From assembly GCA_036676355.1 (NCBI GenBank), contig JAKFDA010000021.1, forward strand, positions 1 through 35,286: a stretch of 35,286 nucleotides of DNA, written 5' to 3'. The notes under the pieces are model-generated. The model was not told the origin of the DNA. It saw only the letters and a list, made by a program, of their open reading frames with translations, and did not search any database. Source of the stretch: ZC4RG42 sp036676355. Lineage in GTDB: Bacteria > Pseudomonadota > Gammaproteobacteria > Burkholderiales > SG8-39. Below, one piece after another: positions 1 to 7,568 of this stretch; within the stretch, counting starts at the first letter, position 1; each line of letters opens with the position of its first letter. The position numbers and the translations under genes are program-made.

Positions 1-127
1 GCGAGCCAGCGCAGCGCGGATGCTCGGGAGGATGGGGCGATCATTGAAGCAGAGGATAGTGAACTGCGAGGAGGCAACGGCCCGCAGTGTAGCAAGTACC
101 CCTTCGAGCCGGATGCCTTTTGTCGAG

Positions 128-156
128 TTGAAGCGGTGGGCGGAACTCGCTATAAA
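128..156 (+). promoter_or_regulatory. Sigma70-type promoter for tusA
   Basis: A -35 box TTGAAG (128-133) is followed after exactly 17 bases by a -10 box TATAAA (151-156). Transcription would start near 163, giving a leader of about 29 bases that still contains the AGGAG ribosome site at 177-181. Both boxes are seen in the sequence; use as a promoter is inferred. Confidence 0.6.
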
Positions 157-191
157 GCTGCAACGCATTCCTAACCAGGAGTAGTTTGAAA

Positions 192-419
192 ATGGATTTC
201 GACAAAGACCTTGACGCGCGCGGTCTCAACTGCCCGCTCCCCATACTGCGGACCAAGAAGGCGCTGGCCGACATGTCCGGCGGCCAGGTGTTGCGCGTTC
301 TTGCCACCGATCCCGGTGCGGTGAAGGACTTTCAGGCTTTCGCCAAACAGACGGGCAATGCGCTGGTGGAACACAGCGAGGCGAATAACGAGTTCACCTT
401 TTACATGCAGAAGAAGTAG
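192..419 (+). CDS. tusA: TusA/SirA-family sulfur carrier protein
   Basis: This is a 75-residue cytoplasmic protein of the TusA (SirA/YeeD) family, small carriers that accept persulfide sulfur on one cysteine and pass it on for tRNA thiolation, molybdenum cofactor or sulfur oxidation pathways. The signature Cys14-Pro15-x-Pro17 follows the typical LDARGLNC lead-in, and the length is normal. I chose ATG 192 because AGGAG at 177-181 sits 10 bases upstream; an in-frame TTG at 186 would leave only 4 bases. The gene stands alone behind its own promoter and is followed by two REP-like palindromes, so the context does not say which sulfur pathway it serves. Family assignment is firm. The exact role is open because several paralogues share this fold. 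Confidence 0.93.
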   Translation: MDFDKDLDARGLNCPLPILRTKKALADMSGGQVLRVLATDPGAVKDFQAFAKQTGNALVEHSEANNEFTFYMQKK

Positions 420-435
420 CGATCGCTTGTTGTGG

Positions 436-455
436 ATTCCCGCTTGCGCGGGAAT
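436..455. repeat. REP-like palindrome, copy 1
   Basis: Arms ATTCCCGC (436-443) and GCGGGAAT (448-455) form a perfect 8-bp hairpin with loop TTGC, 16 bases after the tusA stop. Read on the minus strand it encodes the familiar spurious peptide VIPAQAGI, a hallmark of dispersed REP-like elements in many proteobacteria. It may also protect or end the tusA transcript; there is no T-tract. Confidence 0.75.
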
Positions 456-512
456 GACAGTGGGCAACGGTAGCGGTCTAGCCCTCCTTTGGAGATGACA
501 TACCCATCGGTC

Positions 513-541
513 ATTCCGGCAAGCGCAGCGCGACCCGGAAT
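513..541. repeat. REP-like palindrome, copy 2 (variant)
   Basis: Arms ATTCCGG (513-519) and CCGGAAT (535-541) enclose a 15-base loop rich in GCGC. The flanks (GTCATTCC at the left, GGAATCCAG at the right) match the same dispersed repeat family as the copy at 436-455 but with a longer loop. The two copies lie about 60 bases apart in the gap between the convergent tusA and pdsS. Confidence 0.65.
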
Positions 542-637
542 CCAGGAGAACTTTGAAACGGATCGCGATTTCCGCTTGCGACTACAGCCTTCGGGGGCAA
601 GTGGTCGCGGGAATGGCAGAGCAGGGCGGTTCGAGCC

Positions 638-2263
638 TTACGCTTGTCGTTCTCGGTTCTCGGCCGACTGTAGCGGCAGCACGATCTGCACGATCACGCC
701 GCGTCCGTCGTCGCGATTGCGCGCGATGGCGCGGCCGCGATGGAACTCCGCGATCAGGCGGACGATGAACAGCCCCAGGCCCAGATGCGGCGTGTTGCGC
801 TGCGTTACGGCAGCGTCGCCGCGCATCGACACCATCGATTCGAACAGGCGCCCCTGCATCGCTGCGGGCAGCTCCGGGCCTTCATTGCCGACCGAGAGAC
901 GCACTTCGGTGCCCTCGCGCGCCAACACCACTTCGATGCGGCCATCGGGTGCGCTGAAATCCATGGCGTTCTCGACCAGCTTATCGAGCGCCTGTGCGAT
1001 GAGATCTGGCGAGCCGTCCATTTCGATGCGCCGCTCGGGCAGGTGCAATTCGAAGCGATACGCCGGAAATGCGCCCGTATAGCCGGCGACACAGCCGCTC
1101 ACGACGCGGCCCAGATCGAAGCGTTCGCGTTCGGCATGACGCAGCATCTGTTCCAGCCGGGTCGCTTCCGCGATGCGGGTGAGAATGAGGTTCAGGCGTT
1201 TCACGCCTTCTTCGGCACGCGTGATGTAGACCCGCGCGCTGTCCGGCACGGTTTCGCTTTTGAGATTTTCCAGCGACGAACTCACCACCGCCACGGGTGT
1301 GCGCAGCTCGTGCGACAGGCGGTCGGCCATGCGTTCGAGATAGCCGGTGTAGTCGGACAGGCGGTTGAGCATGGCCGAGAAGCTGCGCGACAGGTCGCCG
1401 ATTTCGTCGCCGTCGCGCGCCGCCGGCAGGACGTGCAGCACGCGACCTTGCGAGTCGATCGCCTGTTCCGTCTCGTCGCGCAGCCGGCGCAACCGTTTGG
1501 AGAGACTCGAGGCGAAGAGAAACAACGTGCCGGCGCCGAGCAGAAAGACCGCGAGCGTGACGGCGATCAATTGCTCGAACGCGCGGTTGCGCAGGCTCAG
1601 CACGGCGTTGGTGGTTTCCTCGACGACCACCGCGCCGACCACCTGATCGCCACTCCAGATCGGATGCGCGGCCGACAGAATGACGGCGCGGCGGTCCGAC
1701 GTCTGTCGCCAGCGCGACGCCGGTACGCCGCTCAGCGCCGAATACACTTCTTTGCCGCCGGACAGCACTTCTTCGGGCAAGGCATCGTCGAAATCCTCGC
1801 GCGGTCGTTCGAGCAGCAGCGTATATAAGGGGCGCAATACCGCGTTTTCGATCTGTGCCCAGAGACCGTGCGAGCGGCTGTTGTTCGCTGCCGGATCGCG
1901 GCGCAGACCGCCTTCCAGCGCGAGCAGTCGATGTTGACGATCGATAACCCAGATGCGCGAACTCGAACGTCGCAGACCTTTCACGATTTGTTCGACTTCG
2001 CCGGTCGTGTCGCTTGCGCCGGCCGAATCGGACCATTCATCCATAAGGGGATCGGCTGCGCGCCGTTCGAGCAGACTCGGTCGATCGTGCAAGGTCGTCG
2101 CAACCGCGCGCGCAGTCGCCAGCAGCACCTGTTCCTGGCCGGCGCGCAGGACGCTTTCCATTTCGCGCACGAAACCGTAACCGACCAGCGGAATGGCGAG
2201 CAGCACCAGCGACACCAGCAGCAGCTTGGTGCGGATACTGAGTCTCAACGGGAAAATGGACAT
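638..2263 (-). CDS. pdsS: Sortase-system sensor histidine kinase (PdsS type)
   Basis: This 541-residue inner-membrane histidine kinase has TM1 at about 13-31, a periplasmic sensor region of about 200 residues, TM2 at about 232-254, a HAMP-like linker, a HisKA domain with phospho-acceptor His318 in SHELRTP, and an ATPase domain with the N box near 429 (KLVENAMDF) and a GLGLF G box near 500. It probably phosphorylates the response regulator encoded upstream on the same strand. Its position next to a sortase and sortase substrate matches the family called proteobacterial dedicated sortase system histidine kinase. The signal sensed is unknown. ATG 2263 has no strong ribosome site. A 250-base repeat-bearing gap separates it from the regulator gene. 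Kinase identity is secure; the sortase assignment rests on resemblance and neighbourhood. Confidence 0.9.
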   Translation of the reverse strand: MSIFPLRLSIRTKLLLVSLVLLAIPLVGYGFVREMESVLRAGQEQVLLATARAVATTLHDRPSLLERRAADPLMDEWSDSAGASDTTGEVEQIVKGLRRSSSRIWVIDRQHRLLALEGGLRRDPAANNSRSHGLWAQIENAVLRPLYTLLLERPREDFDDALPEEVLSGGKEVYSALSGVPASRWRQTSDRRAVILSAAHPIWSGDQVVGAVVVEETTNAVLSLRNRAFEQLIAVTLAVFLLGAGTLFLFASSLSKRLRRLRDETEQAIDSQGRVLHVLPAARDGDEIGDLSRSFSAMLNRLSDYTGYLERMADRLSHELRTPVAVVSSSLENLKSETVPDSARVYITRAEEGVKRLNLILTRIAEATRLEQMLRHAERERFDLGRVVSGCVAGYTGAFPAYRFELHLPERRIEMDGSPDLIAQALDKLVENAMDFSAPDGRIEVVLAREGTEVRLSVGNEGPELPAAMQGRLFESMVSMRGDAAVTQRNTPHLGLGLFIVRLIAEFHRGRAIARNRDDGRGVIVQIVLPLQSAENRERQA

Positions 2264-2325
2264 GCGCTAATGAAGTTAGATTGAAGATTTGGGAAACGCT
2301 GATAAGTCGTCTTGCCACATTTCCT

Positions 2326-2358
2326 CCGTTCGTCCTGAGCCTGTCGAGGGATGAACGG
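2326..2358. repeat. Dispersed-repeat hairpin A
   Basis: CCGTTCGTCC (2326-2335) pairs with GGATGAACGG (2349-2358) with one G-T pair, giving a 10-bp stem around a loop containing TGAGCCTGTCGAG. The wording (TTCGTCCTGAGCCTGTCGA) is that of a common dispersed repeat of betaproteobacterial genomes. Confidence 0.65.
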
Positions 2359-2374
2359 GAGTTTTCGCCATGCG

Positions 2375-2420
2375 CCGTTCATGGTTCGACTGCTCGCAAG
2401 CTCGCGCTCGCCACGAACGG
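2375..2420. repeat. Dispersed-repeat hairpin B
   Basis: CCGTTCATGG (2375-2384) pairs with CCACGAACGG (2411-2420) with one mismatch. The loop carries GTTCGACTGCTCGCAAGCTCGC. It resembles the companion half of the repeat at 2326-2358, the two together forming a paired-hairpin element between pdsR and pdsS. Confidence 0.6.
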
Positions 2421-2513
2421 CTTCACATTTTGCCAATAGAATTAGGTTGCTCTCACGCATTAGGCTGCGCGACGCACGACTATGCTCCGCACTCGGTCAG
2501 ACTTGCCAAAAGC

Positions 2514-3206
2514 TTACTCGACCGTCCAGCGATAGCCCATGCCGTAAACCGTATCGATGGCGTCGAAAGTCGGATCGACCGCGATGAATTTCTTGCGCAT
2601 GCGTTTGATGTGCGAGGTGACCGTTGCGTCGTCCACCACGAGATTGGCTTCCGACATCAGCTGGTCGCGATTCTTCACATGGCCCGGATATTTCACCAAC
2701 GCGTTCACCATCCAGAATTCAGTCAGGGTGAGGTCGACCGGTCGATCGCGCCATTGCGCCGTCATGCGCTTGAGGTCCAGGCGTAGCGGCCCGCGCACGA
2801 TCAGATCTTCCGCGTGGCCCGGCGTGGCGAGTACATCCACACGGCGGAACAGCGCGGCGATGCGCGCCAGCAGATGCGGCATGCTGACGTCCTTGGTCAG
2901 ATAGTCGTCGGCGCCGAGGCGCAGGCCCGAGACCAGATCGAAATCGCTGTCGCGCGCGGTAAGGAAAATGATGGGCAGCGTTTCCGACAGCGCGCGTAAC
3001 TCGCGCACGAGCGTAAAGCCGCCGTCCACTTCGGCGCCCAGGCCGATGTCGACGATGGTTAGATCCGGCAGGCGCATCTTGAACGCGCTCAGCGCCTGCG
3101 GCCGATCCGGATAGGTCGTCACGTCGTAACCCTGCCGTCGCAATGCGTCGGCGACGTTTTCGCGAATCGCGGGGTCGTCTTCAACGATAGCGATGCGGCG
3201 ACTCAT
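2514..3206 (-). CDS. pdsR: Sortase-system response regulator (PdsR type, OmpR/PhoB-like)
   Basis: This 230-residue two-domain regulator has an N-terminal receiver domain with the acidic pair Asp10-Asp11, phospho-acceptor Asp53 in IVDIG, and the conserved Thr (LTARD) and Lys (YLTKD) positions. A C-terminal winged-helix DNA-binding domain ends in GMGYRW. It should be phosphorylated by the kinase encoded just downstream and bind DNA. The obvious target is the divergent promoter region in front of the sortase substrate gene, 178 bases away. ATG 3206 is preceded by a purine-rich AGAGAG. The closest family I recognise is the proteobacterial dedicated sortase system response regulator; which genes it controls is inferred from position only. 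Confidence 0.92.
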   Translation of the reverse strand: MSRRIAIVEDDPAIRENVADALRRQGYDVTTYPDRPQALSAFKMRLPDLTIVDIGLGAEVDGGFTLVRELRALSETLPIIFLTARDSDFDLVSGLRLGADDYLTKDVSMPHLLARIAALFRRVDVLATPGHAEDLIVRGPLRLDLKRMTAQWRDRPVDLTLTEFWMVNALVKYPGHVKNRDQLMSEANLVVDDATVTSHIKRMRKKFIAVDPTFDAIDTVYGMGYRWTVE

Positions 3207-3384
3207 GATGTGCTCTCTGCGTGCTTGAACGCGATGACTATACCTGAGGTGGGCGTGTGACTTGGTCAGCGTGCACAGAAGTCATTTTGTTGCCACGTTC
3301 TTGCCGTCCGTCGCCTCCGTTGCCGCATTCCTCCGCCTGTTCCATCCGCTGCAATGGCTTCATCGCTCAGTGGAGGTAGAAGAA
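3207..3384. promoter_or_regulatory. Divergent regulatory region, pdsR / sortase substrate gene
   Basis: These 178 bases separate divergent starts. Towards pdsR, a -10-like TATAGT reads on the minus strand from the ACTATA segment near 3237-3243. I found no good matching -35, which would suit an activator-dependent promoter. Towards the substrate gene, only GGAGG at 3372-3376, 8 bases before ATG 3385, is clear. An open frame runs back to a TTG at 3262, but the ribosome site favours 3385. Confidence 0.45.
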
Positions 3385-5517
3385 ATGACAACGCAGACCC
3401 AGCAACGGCGCAATGCCGGCCGCACTGCCGATTTTCTGGAGACGCTCAGCATCGTACTGGTCAGCGGGGCGCTTGCCGGCGTCGGCTTCATCGTCGCGGC
3501 GCTGCTGTTGACCTGGGCGACGGCGACTTTCGCCGCCGAGCCGATGCATGCCGAACATGCGCAAGGCGGCACGTTGACGCTGCGCAACGCCGACAAATCG
3601 CGCCAGTATGTCGCGCCGCGTCTTGATACCGATGTTTCGATGCGCGTAACCGGGATGGTTGCGCGTGTGCGCGTCGTGCAGCGCTTCAGCAACCCGCGCG
3701 ACGAATGGTATGAAGGCGTATATGTCTTTCCCCTGCCGGAGAACGCCGCGGTCGATACGCTGACGATGCGCATCGGCGAGCGCATCGTCGCAGGCGTCAT
3801 CAAGGAGCGCGATGCGGCGCGCAGGACTTACGAGCAGGCGAAGGCGAACGGCAGCAAAGCCGCGCTGCTGGAGCAGGAGCGACCGAACATCTTCACCAGC
3901 GCAGTCGCGAACATCGGACCGCGCGAAACGGTGCAAATCGAAATCGAATATCAGCAGACTGTTCGTTATGCGGATGATCGCTTCAGCCTGCGCTTTCCGC
4001 TGGTGGTCGCGCCGCGCTACATCCCCGGGCAGCCGCTCAGCGAAACGGGTCGGGGGACGGGCTGGGCGGCGGATACCGCGCAGGTACCCGATGCCTCGCG
4101 CATCACGCCGCATGTAATTCCGCCGCGTGAACTTTCCGGCGGTGTGCTCAACCCGGTGCGCATTGCGATCGAATTGGATGCCGGCATGCCGGTTGCGCGA
4201 ATCGACAGCGGTTCGCATGCCTTGCGGGTGGAACAGGTCGACGCCACGCGCTATCGCATCGCGCTCGATCAGGGCAGTGTCGCCGCCGATCGGGACTTCG
4301 TGCTTGCGTGGACGCCGACAGCCGATGCGGCGCCGCGCGCAGCCTTCTTTGTGGAGCGGCACAGCGGCAAGGATTATGGCTTGCTGATGGTGATGCCGCC
4401 CGGCGGCGACTACATTCGTACGCGCATGGCGCGCGAAGTGGTGTTCGTGATCGACACCTCCGGTTCGATGGCCGGCGCATCGATCGAGCAGGCCAGGCAG
4501 GCGCTCATGCTGGCGCTCAAGCGGCTCGCGCCCGGCGATCGCTTCAACGTCATCGAGTTCAACTCGGTCACGCGCGCCTTTGCTTCGGACGCCTTGCCCG
4601 TCACGCCGCTGAACATTGGTCGCGCCGCGGCGTGGGTCAGCAGCCTGAGTGCGAATGGCGGCACCGAAATGGCCGACGCGTTGCGTACGGCGTTGAATCG
4701 CAGCAACGATGCGCAGGTATTGCGGCAGGTGATCTTTCTCACCGATGCCGGCGTCGGTAATGAAGATGAATTGTTTGCGTTGATTTCCGATCGTCTGGGC
4801 GACAGCAGGCTGTTCACCGTCGGCATCGGCTCGGCGCCGAACAGTCATTTCATGAGCAAGGCGGCACAGGTCGGCGGCGGCACCTACACCTATATCGGCC
4901 GGATCGACGAAGTGGCGGAAAAGATGGGCGAGTTGTACGCCAAGCTTGAATCGCCGGCGATGAAAAACCTGGGCATCGAATGGTCCGGCGACGTCGAGAC
5001 CTGGCCGCAGCGGATCCCGGATCTGTATAACGGCGAGCCGGTTCTGGTTACCGTTCGTGCCGATCATCTCGCCGGGCCGGTGCGCATTCACGGCACGCAG
5101 GGCGACGTGCGCTGGACGCAGATGCTGCCGTTGCGTAGCGGTCAACCGAATGCGGGCATCGGCAAGTTGTGGGCGCGCGCCAAGATCGAGGCGCTCATGG
5201 ATGGGCAACGCGAAGGTCGCTCGGCGGACGAGGTGCGACAGGCGGTGGTCGATGTGGCGCTGGAACACGGACTGGTGAGCAAGTACACCAGCCTGGTCGC
5301 AGTTGACCTTACCCCCGCGCGACCGAGCGGCGAAGCGCTGCAAAGCGGGGCGGTGCCGAATCAGCTGCCAGACGGCTGGGTGCACGAGGCGGTGTTTGGA
5401 TCGCTGCCGCAGACTGCGACGTCCGCGCCATTGCACATGCTTATCGGTACTGCGGCATTGTTGTTTGCGTTGCTGCTCTGCGCGATGTCGATGGGCCGGA
5501 GGTGCGTCCATGCGTAA
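3385..5517 (+). CDS. Sortase substrate: VIT and VWA domain surface protein with LPQTAT signal
   Basis: The protein (710 residues from ATG 3385) has an N-terminal hydrophobic signal/anchor at about 20-50 ending TFAAEP, and a VIT domain at about 65-210 (inter-alpha-trypsin type). A VWA domain follows, whose metal site begins DTSGS at 357-361 and includes GGTEM and LTDAG further on. The C-terminus has sorting-signal architecture: LPQTAT at 674-679, a hydrophobic helix, then a GRR tail. It is therefore an exported, metal-binding adhesion-type protein that the neighbouring sortase should cleave between Thr and Ala. It matches the family named marine proteobacterial sortase target protein. GGAGG 8 bases upstream supports the start. 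It overlaps the sortase gene by 8 bases. The ligand and final anchor point are unknown. Confidence 0.92.
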   Translation: MTTQTQQRRNAGRTADFLETLSIVLVSGALAGVGFIVAALLLTWATATFAAEPMHAEHAQGGTLTLRNADKSRQYVAPRLDTDVSMRVTGMVARVRVVQRFSNPRDEWYEGVYVFPLPENAAVDTLTMRIGERIVAGVIKERDAARRTYEQAKANGSKAALLEQERPNIFTSAVANIGPRETVQIEIEYQQTVRYADDRFSLRFPLVVAPRYIPGQPLSETGRGTGWAADTAQVPDASRITPHVIPPRELSGGVLNPVRIAIELDAGMPVARIDSGSHALRVEQVDATRYRIALDQGSVAADRDFVLAWTPTADAAPRAAFFVERHSGKDYGLLMVMPPGGDYIRTRMAREVVFVIDTSGSMAGASIEQARQALMLALKRLAPGDRFNVIEFNSVTRAFASDALPVTPLNIGRAAAWVSSLSANGGTEMADALRTALNRSNDAQVLRQVIFLTDAGVGNEDELFALISDRLGDSRLFTVGIGSAPNSHFMSKAAQVGGGTYTYIGRIDEVAEKMGELYAKLESPAMKNLGIEWSGDVETWPQRIPDLYNGEPVLVTVRADHLAGPVRIHGTQGDVRWTQMLPLRSGQPNAGIGKLWARAKIEALMDGQREGRSADEVRQAVVDVALEHGLVSKYTSLVAVDLTPARPSGEALQSGAVPNQLPDGWVHEAVFGSLPQTATSAPLHMLIGTAALLFALLLCAMSMGRRCVHA

Positions 5518-6115
5518 ATTTCAATTCGCGCATTGGGTGGTGGCCGGACTGGTGCTGTTCGCGCTCTGGCATTTCGGCCAGGGTGCGTACATCCATGCCA
5601 AGGCCCGACTGGCGCAGTATCTCATCGGCGATGCGTGGACGAAGACGCTCGCGGGCGGCAAGGAAGTGAAGCCGTGGCCGTGGGCGGATACATGGCCGGT
5701 GGCGCGCCTGCGCGTGCCGCGCCTCGATGTCGAGCTTTATGTGCTGGCCGGCGCATCGGGTCGCACGCTGGCCTTCGGTCCGGGGCATCTTTACGGCACC
5801 GTTGCTCCGGGCAGCGTCGGTAATAGCGTCATCTCCGCGCATCGCGATACGCACTTCGCCTTTCTGCGGGATTTACGCATGGGCGACGAAGTCATCGTCG
5901 AGACGCCGGCGCAGACAGTCAGGCGCTACGCCGTGTCGGATGCGACCGTCGTCGAGGAGCATGATGTGGAGGTGCTCGGACCGGACAGCGTCGCCCGTCT
6001 CACGCTAGTGACTTGCTATCCCTTCAACGCCATCGTGCCGAATGGGCCGCTGCGTTATGTGGTCAGTGCGGTGGATGCCGCAAGCCCGAACCTTGTCTAT
6101 GCACGCGGCAACTGA
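5510..6115 (+). CDS. Class GN-type sortase (Gram-negative dedicated sortase)
   Basis: This is a 201-residue membrane-anchored cysteine transpeptidase. One N-terminal TM helix (about 9-27) is followed by a sortase beta-barrel carrying the whole catalytic triad: His111 (SAHRDTHF), Cys169 (TLVTCYPF) and Arg182 (PLRYVV). Sortases cleave an LPxTG-like signal and join the substrate to a nucleophile; in a Gram-negative cell the acceptor is not known. The start overlaps the substrate gene stop by 8 bases, and GGAGG at 5498-5502 lies 7 bases upstream, so the two are translationally coupled. This gene arrangement and the LPQTAT-bearing neighbour point to the class GN/marine proteobacterial sortase family rather than housekeeping class A enzymes. 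Confidence 0.94.
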   Translation: MRKFQFAHWVVAGLVLFALWHFGQGAYIHAKARLAQYLIGDAWTKTLAGGKEVKPWPWADTWPVARLRVPRLDVELYVLAGASGRTLAFGPGHLYGTVAPGSVGNSVISAHRDTHFAFLRDLRMGDEVIVETPAQTVRRYAVSDATVVEEHDVEVLGPDSVARLTLVTCYPFNAIVPNGPLRYVVSAVDAASPNLVYARGN

Positions 6116-7359
6116 GTTGCGGCCTCTTGCTGCTGCGCGCGCGCTGAACGGACCGATTCGCGCCATGAAGGCAGGGTGTAGGCAAAACAGGCTGCGGCGA
6201 CGACCGTGCTCGCCCCGCACAGGAACAGCGCCCATGGCGCGCCGATCCCTTCGGCCAGCGCGCCGGACAGGAAATGGCCGATCGGCGACATGCCGAGGAA
6301 GGCGACGGCATACAGTCCGATGACGCGACCGCGCTTGTCGTCTTCGGCGATGGTCTGCAGCACGGTGTTGCAACTGGCGACGGTCGCGATCAGACCGAAG
6401 CCGAACAGCGCGAGCAACGGCAGTCCCAGCCACAGCGTGCGCGACCACGCGAACGAGGCCAGTCCGATGCCGCTGAGCAGCGCAGTGACAGCGATGACGC
6501 GCCCGAGACCGCGCACCCCGGGGCGCAGCATCAAAAAAACAGTTCCGGCCAAAGCGCCGATTCCCACTGCGCCGATCAGCCATCCCAGAGTGCGCGAGTC
6601 GCCGCCATAGACTTCGCCGGCAAAAATCGGCATGAGCGGTTGCCATGGCGCCGAGCCGATCGACAACACGGCCAGCAGAAGCAGCAGCCGGCGGATAGCG
6701 GTGAAAGCGAAGGCGTAGCGCACGCCGGCTTTCAAATCGCTGAACCAGTGCGTCGTCACCGCGACCGGTTTGCGCTGCGGCAGGCGCATGCGCGAATACG
6801 CGTACAGGGTCGCGAGAAAAGACAGCGCGTTGAGGGCGAAGCACCAGGCTTCGCCGAACGCGGCGAGCACGAAGCCGGCCAGCGCCGGCCCGATGAAGCG
6901 CGCGCTGTTGAACAGCATCGAACTCATTGCAATGGCGTTCGGCAGATCGCGTTTGTCGCCGATCATTTCCAGCACGAACACCTGTCGCGTCGGCGTTTCG
7001 AAGGCGTTGATCAGCCCCAGCATCAGTACGAGAGCGATGACGTGTGAAACGTGAATGACGTCGGTGAAAGCGAGCACCGAAAGCAGGAGCGCCTGCGTGG
7101 AGGCGAGCGCCTGCGTGAGCATGAGGAGCTTGCGTCGGTCGACGCGATCGGACCAGACGCCGGCTATGGGCCCGAGAAACATCATCGGCAATTGCTGCAC
7201 CCCGGTTGTCAGGCCGAGCAGCAACGCCGAACCGGTCAGGCGATAGACCAGCCAGACGGTCGCGACGATCTGCAGCCACGTACCGAGCAGGGAAATGAAC
7301 TGTCCGACAAAGAACAGTCGATAGTTGGGATGTCGCAGCGAACGCCAGGCGGTACTCAT
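6097..7359 (-). CDS. MFS transporter, MFS_3/EntS-like exporter
   Basis: The product (420 residues from ATG 7359) is an inner-membrane major facilitator protein with about 12 hydrophobic helices. The first loop carries the MFS signature GVWSDRVDRRK between helices 2 and 3, and the overall pattern (WLQIVATVWL early, VYGGDSRTLGWL before helix 8) is that of the MFS_3 group, which includes the enterobactin exporter EntS and related drug or siderophore exporters. The substrate cannot be told from sequence. ATG 7359 (MSTAWRSLRHPNYRLFF) is preferred over a 26-residue longer frame because it matches the family's usual start. The 3' end overlaps the convergent sortase gene by 19 bases. It lies 209 bases downstream of valS on the same strand. 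Confidence 0.88.
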   Translation of the reverse strand: MSTAWRSLRHPNYRLFFVGQFISLLGTWLQIVATVWLVYRLTGSALLLGLTTGVQQLPMMFLGPIAGVWSDRVDRRKLLMLTQALASTQALLLSVLAFTDVIHVSHVIALVLMLGLINAFETPTRQVFVLEMIGDKRDLPNAIAMSSMLFNSARFIGPALAGFVLAAFGEAWCFALNALSFLATLYAYSRMRLPQRKPVAVTTHWFSDLKAGVRYAFAFTAIRRLLLLLAVLSIGSAPWQPLMPIFAGEVYGGDSRTLGWLIGAVGIGALAGTVFLMLRPGVRGLGRVIAVTALLSGIGLASFAWSRTLWLGLPLLALFGFGLIATVASCNTVLQTIAEDDKRGRVIGLYAVAFLGMSPIGHFLSGALAEGIGAPWALFLCGASTVVAAACFAYTLPSWRESVRSARAQQQEAATQLPRA

Positions 7360-7568
7360 TTGGGAATGTCTGATCAAGTGCTGAGGATGGTCGCGAGTGC
7401 GCGAAGCTGTACGAGCGAGGACAAAGCAATCAATCACTTATGCGAAACGATCTGGCGATCGCCTCGATCAAACAACCTTGATCAGAGCCCCCTTTGGCGA
7501 GTGGCTGCAGGCGGCATGCCGAGCCGGCGCGGTGCGAGGACAGCGTGTCGGCCATCCTCGCATGCAGT

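Larger units (their letters stand above)
2264..2513. other. Non-coding gap between regulator and kinase genes
   Basis: No convincing reading frame is present in these 250 bases. The stretch holds two dispersed-repeat hairpins (listed separately) and then AT-richer DNA just after the regulator stop. If pdsR and pdsS share one transcript, these hairpins lie inside it. Confidence 0.6.

Noticed and set aside
1..168. Open frames at the left edge on both strands, including a minus-strand frame from ATG 168 running off the window
   Set aside because: The plus frame has low third-position GC compared with real genes here. The minus frame looks somewhat better but starts inside the tusA promoter and matches no family I know; too little is visible.
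740..1828. Long plus-strand frame opposite the kinase gene
   Set aside because: It is a shadow of pdsS: composition is rich in Arg, His and Gln, there is no ribosome site, and the minus strand carries all kinase motifs.
3367..5511. 714-codon minus-strand frame opposite the VWA protein
   Set aside because: It is a high-GC shadow frame; the plus strand has signal peptide, VIT, VWA and sorting signal in one frame.
7454..7463. GGCGATCGCC palindrome between valS and the MFS gene (HIP1-like core)
   Set aside because: A single 10-base copy in high-GC DNA is expected by chance and no other copies drew attention.
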